Shown: piece after piece, positions 58,326 through 64,000 of the stretch
Position numbering within the stretch: the first letter of the stretch is position 1
How the letters are laid out: every line of letters starts with the position of its first letter
Assembly (NCBI GenBank): GCA_964370605.1
Contig: CAYJJX010000007.1
Span: 47,469-111,468, forward strand
Reading direction: 5' to 3'
Source: CAYJBH01 sp964370605
GTDB lineage: Bacteria > Bacillota > Clostridia > Oscillospirales > Ruminococcaceae
DNA length: 64,000 nucleotides
Translations under genes and position numbers: made by a program
The notes under the pieces: model-generated
The model's database searches: none
Seen by the model: the letters and a program-made list of their open reading frames with translations, nothing else
What the model was told of the DNA's origin: nothing

Positions 58326-60410
58326 TTATTGTTCTTCGCGACTGTTAAAGTCGATGTATATCGAAACTCCACTGTCGATTTTTTTGTCTGCCATTTCGGC
58401 AAGCACCTCCCGCAAAAAGTCTCGGAACCGCTCGGAATTGCGACATTTCAAGGTCAGCTTCACCCTCGTCTTTCCGGCAACTGTTGCCACATTATAACTT
58501 GCAGGGCCAAGCACACGAAGCGGTATATCACTATTCTCTTTTTTACCATGTGCCGTTTTAATCGCCGTTCGAAACGCTATTGCCACTCGCTGTGCCTTTT
58601 CCTCTGAAATTGACACAAAACTAATAAGAAGTAGTGTGCAAAAAGGCGGATAAAGCCCCAGCTCGCGCATCTCGAGTTCTCTTTTGTAAAACTCTTTATA
58701 ATCCTGCTGTGCCGCAAGTTGCAAAACCCAGTGATCGGGATTAAAGGTTTCGATTATCGCGCGACCTTCGCCTCCTTTTCGACCGCTACGCCCCACCACC
58801 TGCGTGACGAGTGAAAAAACATTTTCATAGGCACGATAGGAATCGGCATAGAGTAGGCTGTCCACCGAAAGAACACCGACCAGTGTAACTTTTTCAAAAT
58901 CAAGTCCTTTTGCAACCATCTGAGTCCCGACCATGATATCAGCCTCATGATCTCCAAAACTTGCAAGCATACGCTCATGTGAATTCTTGGCGGTGACGGA
59001 ATCGGTATCCATTCTCAATATTCCGGCATCCGGAAATCGATCGGCTAGTTCCAGCTCAACGTGTTCTGTGCCGACACCGGAGAATATCAGCTCGCCGCCG
59101 CAAATATTACACCGTACAAGTGACGGATCTTCCGAAGAACCGCAGTAGTGACAAAGCAGTTGCTGTCGCTTTTTGTGCAGTACCATCGGAACAGAACAGG
59201 AACCGCAAGTTTTGGCACTGCGACACTCTTTGCAAAGGCCTACCGTCCGATAACCACGGCGGTTGAGGAGCAAGATGGTCTGCTCGCCCGACTTTAGGTT
59301 CTTATCTATCTCGGAAGAAAGATAACTTCCCACCGACGAAACTTCACCCGTTTCACGCAGTGTGCGAAGATCGCAGAGTTCCGCCTTTGGAAGTGGCAGA
59401 TCGTTATATCTTGTCAGCAGTTCATAATAATGAAAATGCCCTTTCTCGGCATAGTAATATGCCGAAATGGAGGGAGTGGCGGATGCCAAAAGAAGTAATG
59501 CCTTTGCCTGCCGTGCACGATATGTTGCGACCGACACGGTGGAAAACCTCGGTGTTTGGTCGCTTTTATAGCTGTTTTCCTGCTCCTCGTCGATGATAAT
59601 TATTCCGAGGTTCTTCATCGGCGAAAACACGGCGGTGCGTGTGCCGACCACTATTTTATATTTTCCCTCGGCGATTCCTTTATAATACATTGCACGCTCA
59701 CCGTCCGACAGGGAAGAATGGACAAGCGCCACACTCTCACCAAACAGCTGGGTAAATCGCTTTGCCATCTGGGTCGCAAGCGATATCTCGGGCAATAACA
59801 GCATTGCCGAGTTTCCTCTTGCGGTGAGGCGCTCAATCAATTTTATAAATATAGCCGTCTTACCACTGGAGGTCACTCCATATAGCAGTGCCGGCTTAGA
59901 ATCGGGATTATCCGCCTTGGGGCAGATGGCATCAAATACGCTCTGCTGAGACTTTGACAGGTTTATCGGCTCTTTCAAAACAGGAGGAGAGACCTCCACC
60001 GACTTCGGCTCGCTCTTTTTGCGTCTGACCAGCCGGTGCACCCCGTCTTTGCTCTCTATTTTATATAGAAACGGTAGTGGAATCACCACCCTTACAGCAT
60101 CAAAGAAACCGCAAAAATACTGTTCTTTTAAAAATTCACAAAGGCTTATCTGCTCCTCAGTCAAAGCGTGTTCGGGCGGAGATACTGCCTGTAACGATTT
60201 TATCTTTTCCAACCCTTGCGTGGTAGGGTCTTTCTCTTCAAACCCGAGTATTACCCCTAAACGAGGACGGTCGCCTCGACCGAACGGAACCATACAAAAG
60301 CGACCTCGCAGGTCACCCTCATCGCTGAATTTGTCAAACCGATAGCTGTATGGCTTGTCAAAACGGTGGGTTGCTCCCTCGACAGCTACAACACAAAACC
60401 GATCAAGCAT
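58326..60410 (-). CDS. priA: Primosomal protein N' (PriA helicase)
   Basis: This 694-residue helicase reloads replication at repaired forks. The N-terminal DNA 3'-end binding domain is followed by Walker A GVTSSGKTAI, IIIDEEQE, ASATPS, the cysteine-rich zinc insertion (CKECRSAKTCGSC and CHYCG...CNICGG) and the C-terminal helicase motif QVVGRSGRKGG. It overlaps gmk by 8 bp; the omega subunit gene often found between them is missing. Confidence 0.93.
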   Translation of the reverse strand: MLDRFCVVAVEGATHRFDKPYSYRFDKFSDEGDLRGRFCMVPFGRGDRPRLGVILGFEEKDPTTQGLEKIKSLQAVSPPEHALTEEQISLCEFLKEQYFCGFFDAVRVVIPLPFLYKIESKDGVHRLVRRKKSEPKSVEVSPPVLKEPINLSKSQQSVFDAICPKADNPDSKPALLYGVTSSGKTAIFIKLIERLTARGNSAMLLLPEISLATQMAKRFTQLFGESVALVHSSLSDGERAMYYKGIAEGKYKIVVGTRTAVFSPMKNLGIIIIDEEQENSYKSDQTPRFSTVSVATYRARQAKALLLLASATPSISAYYYAEKGHFHYYELLTRYNDLPLPKAELCDLRTLRETGEVSSVGSYLSSEIDKNLKSGEQTILLLNRRGYRTVGLCKECRSAKTCGSCSVPMVLHKKRQQLLCHYCGSSEDPSLVRCNICGGELIFSGVGTEHVELELADRFPDAGILRMDTDSVTAKNSHERMLASFGDHEADIMVGTQMVAKGLDFEKVTLVGVLSVDSLLYADSYRAYENVFSLVTQVVGRSGRKGGEGRAIIETFNPDHWVLQLAAQQDYKEFYKRELEMRELGLYPPFCTLLLISFVSISEEKAQRVAIAFRTAIKTAHGKKENSDIPLRVLGPASYNVATVAGKTRVKLTLKCRNSERFRDFLREVLAEMADKKIDSGVSIYIDFNSREEQ

Positions 60411-60981
60411 TCAGACGCCTTATTGTCTTTTCTATTATGTCTAACAGCTCGTCGGCACAGGTATTTATCGTCTCGTTCACCACTACATGGTCATACTCAC
60501 GGGAAAACTGCATCTCCTGCAACGCCCGCTCCAGTCTTGCCTCGATCGACTCTGCCGAATCGGTGCCGCGCGACACAAGTCGATGTTTCAGCTCTTCCAT
60601 GGACGGAGCATGAATAAAGAGCAGTAGCGAATCATCCCTCATCATCTCTTTTATCTGCATTCCGCCGTCGACTTCAATTACCAATAAAATAATCTCGCCG
60701 TTTGCAAGACGTCTTTCCACCTCTTTTTTCGGTGTGCCGTAATAGTTGCCGACATAGCTGGTATGCTCCAGCATTTCACCGTTTTCGATGCGACTTTCAA
60801 ACTCCTCTTTTGTCAAAAAGTAGTAGTCAACACCGTCTTTCTCACCCTCTCTCGGCGCACGAGTGGTCGCCGATACCGACTGTTTGAGACTCGGCATCTT
60901 CAATAGCATGTCTGCGACAATACTGTCTTTTCCACTACCCGACGGACCGGATATAACCACTAAAAGCCCTTTTTGTTGCAT
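60403..60981 (-). CDS. gmk: Guanylate kinase
   Basis: This 192-residue kinase phosphorylates GMP. Walker A SGPSGSGKDS (the usual last residue T is S here after D), TTRAPREGEKDGVDYYFLTKEEF and the VIEVDGGMQIK segment are typical. The ATG at 60981 is used, since the frame's ATG at 60993 lies too close to the GAAAGG site. It sits between remA and priA. Confidence 0.94.
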   Translation of the reverse strand: MQQKGLLVVISGPSGSGKDSIVADMLLKMPSLKQSVSATTRAPREGEKDGVDYYFLTKEEFESRIENGEMLEHTSYVGNYYGTPKKEVERRLANGEIILLVIEVDGGMQIKEMMRDDSLLLFIHAPSMEELKHRLVSRGTDSAESIEARLERALQEMQFSREYDHVVVNETINTCADELLDIIEKTIRRLNA

Positions 60982-61192
60982 AATTATGACCATTCCTTTC
61001 TTGATGGTTTGTCCGTTTTTGTCACAGGGTGACGAAATTCAAACGCTTTGCGTTTGTAAGAAACATAGCTCTGAGTTTGAATGTTTATTTTCAAACTTAT
61101 GAGTAGACCTTTCCCGTTGTTTTGTGCCTTTTTTGTCGCACAGCGGCGAGTATTCGGTTTGCTCTGCTTTATGGGCAGTTTCTGCCATGCTA

Positions 61193-61438
61193 CTATTCTT
61201 CTTCGATGCCCTCAATTCTTGTGATCACGGTGTCGATGGCAAGACCGGACAGAATCACATGGTTTGAATCGGTGACAATCACCGCCTTTGTTTTCCTGCC
61301 AAAGGTGGCATCGACCAGACGACCTTGCTCTCTCGCATCCGATATCATTCTCTTTATCGGTGCGGAATCGGGCGCCGTCACCGACACTATTCTTTCCGGC
61401 AAAATATAGTTGCCGAACCCTATGTTTAATAACTGCAT
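61193..61438 (-). CDS. remA: Extracellular matrix regulator RemA (DUF370)
   Basis: This 81-residue protein belongs to the DUF370/RemA family, DNA-binding proteins that activate biofilm matrix genes in Bacillus. The signature MQLLNIGFGNYILPERIVSV and REQGRLVDATFGRKTKAVIVTDS is clear. It is three bases after yicC and is followed by about 210 bp with two small hairpins (about 61049-61065 and 61074-61097) before gmk. Confidence 0.92.
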   Translation of the reverse strand: MQLLNIGFGNYILPERIVSVTAPDSAPIKRMISDAREQGRLVDATFGRKTKAVIVTDSNHVILSGLAIDTVITRIEGIEEE

Positions 61439-61441
61439 GAC

Positions 61442-62320
61442 TCACTCAACATTTTGTATCTGTTCTCGAATCTTTTCAAGCTGCGATTTCATCTCGATTA
61501 CGGTCATGGTGACCTCGCTGTCCGATATCTTTGAGCCGATGGTGTTCGCCTCGCGGTTAAGCTCCTGAATCAAGAAATCCAGCTTGCGTCCGACCGACTC
61601 ACCGCCCGACATGATGGACATAAACTGTTTGACATGCGATGAAATTCGCACCGTCTCTTCCGTGACCGATGTCTTGTCGGCAAATACTGCCGCCTCGGTC
61701 ACCAGCCGTGATTGCTCGACATTATGATCGTCCAGCAAAACTTGCAGTCGTGATAAAAGCTTGTTGTAGTATTCTTTCTGACGCTCGCCGTTTGTCCCCT
61801 CGATATTTTTGGCACTTTCCTCTATCATAGAAAGTCGGGAAACGATGTCATCATGGAGTTTCTCTCCCTCCCGCTCTCGCATGTCACAAAGCTCGCTAAG
61901 GGCAGGGTGCAAAACCGTCAACACATCGGCAGTGACCGCCTCCTCATCGCAGACCACACGCTCCGGCACAAATATGTCGGGTATGCGAGTAAAGGTGGTG
62001 GCCGCCACATCGTTTGGTATGCAAAGCTCGGTGCAAAGCAGTTCAAAAGCCTTTTTATAGCTCTCGGCAAGTGCTATGTCGGTCTTGACCGTTACGTCCG
62101 CCGCCTCGACCGACTGAATATACACATTCACGTCCAGTTTGCCACGTGACACGCTTTTTGACACCTCCGCCTTAATCTTTTCGTCTAAAAAGTTGTAACT
62201 GCGAGGTAGTCGGCAGGAATATTCAAAATACCGATGATTTACCGACCGAAGTTCCACTGTTATCAGCCGTCCGCCGAGGGTCTTGCTGCACCGTCCGAAC
62301 CCGGTCATTGACTTTATCAT
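61442..62320 (-). CDS. YicC family endoribonuclease-like protein
   Basis: This 292-residue protein matches the YicC family: MIKSMTGFGR at the N-terminus, ELRSVNHRYFEYSCRLPR, and the C-terminal domain VGRKLDFLIQELNREANTIGSKI. E. coli YicC has been linked to RNA decay. It starts the yicC-remA-gmk-priA-def-fmt run, a common order in Firmicutes. Confidence 0.92.
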   Translation of the reverse strand: MIKSMTGFGRCSKTLGGRLITVELRSVNHRYFEYSCRLPRSYNFLDEKIKAEVSKSVSRGKLDVNVYIQSVEAADVTVKTDIALAESYKKAFELLCTELCIPNDVAATTFTRIPDIFVPERVVCDEEAVTADVLTVLHPALSELCDMREREGEKLHDDIVSRLSMIEESAKNIEGTNGERQKEYYNKLLSRLQVLLDDHNVEQSRLVTEAAVFADKTSVTEETVRISSHVKQFMSIMSGGESVGRKLDFLIQELNREANTIGSKISDSEVTMTVIEMKSQLEKIREQIQNVE

Positions 62321-62351
62321 ATTAAATCACCTTCTTTAATAATTTTATGGT

Positions 62352-62467
62352 TAGGTAAATTGAAAAACATCACGTTTTCCGAATCGGTTGATTATATAGT
62401 TATTCAATTTGAAAAACGATACAAGATTACCGGAAGACGTGTTGGTTTTCGGGGTTGAATGACTATA
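62352..62467. repeat. Dispersed imperfect palindrome (copy C), with a partial copy beside it
   Basis: Ends ATAGTTATTCAA (62396-62407) and TTGAATGACTAT (62455-62466) are inverse copies with one mismatch, and the right 22 bases are identical to copy B. Just before it, 62352-62400 carries another partial form (TTGAAAAACATCACGTTTTCC then GGTTGATTATATAG). The block fills the whole gap between leuB and yicC and overlaps the leuB stop region. Confidence 0.68.
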
Positions 62468-63536
62468 AATTTGAGATAACGGCATCCGCTATCTCACGGC
62501 TACCGACAGTTTTCTCTCCCTGTTTTGCTATGTCGGCGGTGCGAAGACCCTTTGCAAGCGTCGCTGTCACCGCATCGTTTATCGCCTTTGACTCCTCTTC
62601 CAGTCCGAAAGAATATTTCAGCATCATACCAACAGACAAAATGGTCGCAAGAGGATTTGCAACACCTTTACCGGCAATGTCGGGAGCAGAACCGTGGATT
62701 GGCTCATACAAACCTTTCTTGGTTGTTCCGAGGGAAGAAGAGGGCAACATACCGATAGAACCGGTAACCATTGAGGCCTCGTCCGACAGGATATCACCGA
62801 ACATATTTTCGGTCACAATAACATCAAACTGACGGGGATTGCGAACTAACTGCATGGCGCAGTTGTCAACCAACATGTCGGAATACTCTACTTCCGGAAA
62901 CTCTTTTGCAACACGGTGTGCGACTTCACGCCACAGGCGGCTGGATTCCAGCACGTTCGCCTTATCAACCGAACAAAGTTTTTTGCCGCGTACCATGGCA
63001 AGTTCAAAACCGACTCTCATGATGCGCTCTACTTCTTTTTCGCTGTATATCATGGTATCGTATGCCGCCTCGCCAAGCTCACCGTTGTCACGGCGACCAC
63101 GCTCGCCAAAGTATGCTCCACCGATAAGCTCACGGACCACCACAAAGTCAAGACCTCCCTCGGTCAACTCCGGTTTGAGGGGGCAAGCTTCACGCAGTTC
63201 GTCGAAAAGCACCGCAGGACGGATGTTTGCAAAAAGACCCATCGCACTGCGCAGACCCAAAAGAGCACGCTCGGGACGAAGGTTGCCGGGCAGAGTGTCC
63301 CATTTCGGTCCGCCTACCGCTCCGAGCAGTACGCTGTCGGCGGCAAGACAGGTGTCAATCGTCTTTTGCGGCAACGGCTCACCATAAGCGTCGATTGCAA
63401 CGCCGCCAGCCTCTGCCTCGGTATAGCTGAAAGTGTGACCGAATTTTTCGCCAATCTTGTCCAGTACTCGAATTGCCTCGCCGACAATTTCGGGACCGAT
63501 TCCGTCACCCTTTATCAGTGCAATGTTAAAATTCAT
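62463..63536 (-). CDS. leuB: 3-isopropylmalate dehydrogenase
   Basis: This 357-residue NAD-dependent oxidative decarboxylase acts in leucine synthesis. Motifs: LIKGDGIGPEIVGEAIRVLD, LGLRSAMGLFANIRP with the substrate arginines, DNCAMQLVRNPRQFDVIVTENMFGDILSDEASM, and EPIHGSAPDIAGKGVANP. It begins 16 bp after leuD, as in leuC-leuD-leuB operons. Confidence 0.95.
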   Translation of the reverse strand: MNFNIALIKGDGIGPEIVGEAIRVLDKIGEKFGHTFSYTEAEAGGVAIDAYGEPLPQKTIDTCLAADSVLLGAVGGPKWDTLPGNLRPERALLGLRSAMGLFANIRPAVLFDELREACPLKPELTEGGLDFVVVRELIGGAYFGERGRRDNGELGEAAYDTMIYSEKEVERIMRVGFELAMVRGKKLCSVDKANVLESSRLWREVAHRVAKEFPEVEYSDMLVDNCAMQLVRNPRQFDVIVTENMFGDILSDEASMVTGSIGMLPSSSLGTTKKGLYEPIHGSAPDIAGKGVANPLATILSVGMMLKYSFGLEEESKAINDAVTATLAKGLRTADIAKQGEKTVGSREIADAVISNL

Positions 63537-63552
63537 AGTTTGGTTTTCCTTT

Positions 63553-64000
63553 CTACTTTACGGACAAAAGCAGTCCGCCTTTTTCCTTGATGTTGCGAAC
63601 AAATTCGGGTAGCGGTGCAGTCTTGTACTCTTTACCCTTTGTAAGATTGCGGATGATGCCTTTCTCGACATCGACGCTCACGTCATTGCCGGCCTCGATG
63701 TCGGCAACCGCCTCGGGACACTCCACAATGTTGAGCCCGATGTTGATGGCGTTACGGTAGAAAATTCTGGCAAAGGTGTTTGCGATAACACAGTCGATGC
63801 CGCAGGTTTTGATCACAAGCGGTGCATGTTCACGGGAAGAACCGCAACCAAAGTTGTCGGTAGCGACGATAATGTCCCCCTCTTTTACCTTTTTTACGAA
63901 TTCGGTGTCAATGTCTTCCATCGCATGTTGTGCAAGTTCCTGTGCATCGCTGGAGTTCAGATATCGTGCCGGTATGATTACATCGGTGTCAACATTTGCA
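63553..64000 (-). CDS. leuD: 3-isopropylmalate dehydratase small subunit (5' end outside the window)
   Basis: The minus-strand frame is open to the window edge; about 148 residues are visible. The LeuD hallmark NVDTDVIIPARYLN appears at the visible start, then NFGCGSSREHAPLVIK, which contacts the substrate carboxylates. LeuC (large subunit) probably lies just beyond. The initiator codon is outside the window, so no start is assigned. Confidence 0.95.
   Translation of the reverse strand, partial: ANVDTDVIIPARYLNSSDAQELAQHAMEDIDTEFVKKVKEGDIIVATDNFGCGSSREHAPLVIKTCGIDCVIANTFARIFYRNAINIGLNIVECPEAVADIEAGNDVSVDVEKGIIRNLTKGKEYKTAPLPEFVRNIKEKGGLLLSVK

Noticed and set aside
1..64000. tRNA, rRNA, insertion sequences, prophage or integrase genes
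   Set aside because: No transposase, integrase or phage protein frames and no tRNA-like cloverleaf were noticed in the gaps; reported as not seen, without a dedicated search.

Overview
The window looks like a chromosomal segment of an anaerobic, spore-forming member of the Bacillota, class Clostridia, possibly a Ruminococcaceae/Oscillospirales-type gut or rumen bacterium. The support is an intact sporulation sigma-K gene, (R)-2-hydroxyacyl-CoA dehydratase-type activases, a sodium-pump decarboxylase beta subunit, ECF vitamin S-components under riboswitches, a YloU-YloV-RecG block, and strong GGAGG-like ribosome sites with sigma-A promoters (TTGACA-17-TATAAT). The family assignment is an inference from gene content. 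There are about 60 protein genes. I see no rRNA, tRNA, CRISPR array, prophage or insertion sequence, and no gap over 300 bases lacks an explanation.

Layout. 1-3.8 kb: the end of a GH31 glycosidase, sigK, a TPP riboswitch with thiT, and fba. 3.9-9.5 kb (minus): a sodium-pump decarboxylase beta subunit, a 49-residue gamma/epsilon-like subunit and a two-gene acyl-CoA dehydratase activase, read as one operon. 9.6-14.5 kb: a four-gene Gld-type ABC cassette (ATPase, permease, GldG-like, DUF4340). 14.6-17.1 kb: glpK, divergent from a tetrahydrofolate riboswitch and folT. 17.1-18.8 kb: an Lrp regulator with an aminotransferase. 18.9-23.3 kb: an EF-G-like GTPase, then pfkA divergent from a sugar nucleotidyltransferase across a symmetric double promoter. 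23.4-29.3 kb: aroF-aroB-aroA-aroC-aroE/K, nearly the whole shikimate pathway. It converges on aroQ, which closes a minus-strand operon of three DUF3048 lipoproteins (29.3-33.3 kb).

33.4-42.4 kb (minus): an ABC ATPase with a very long acidic tail, two permeases, a family-5 solute-binding lipoprotein, Asp23/YloU, YloV/FakA and recG. 42.6-44.3 kb: a PrsA-like foldase and a small lipoprotein. 44.4-49.8 kb (minus): rny, pduL, hom, thrB, lysC, giving threonine/homoserine synthesis. 50.0-54.0 kb (minus): ftsH with a lipoprotein, and an apparently autoregulated MarR-TSUP pair. 54.1-56.7 kb: thrS and a HAD phosphatase. 56.8-62.3 kb (minus): yicC, remA, gmk, priA, def, fmt. 62.4-64 kb (minus): leuD (cut by the window end) and leuB.

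Most genes are core metabolism or housekeeping. The parts most worth a second look are the decarboxylase-subunit/activase operon, the DUF3048 triplet joined to aroQ, the acidic-tailed ABC ATPase, the symmetric pfkA/nucleotidyltransferase promoter, the MarR operator layout, and a small family of dispersed imperfect palindromes (about 3.7, 56.8 and 62.4 kb). Nothing here is clearly a wholly new system. The strongest candidates are new combinations of known families.
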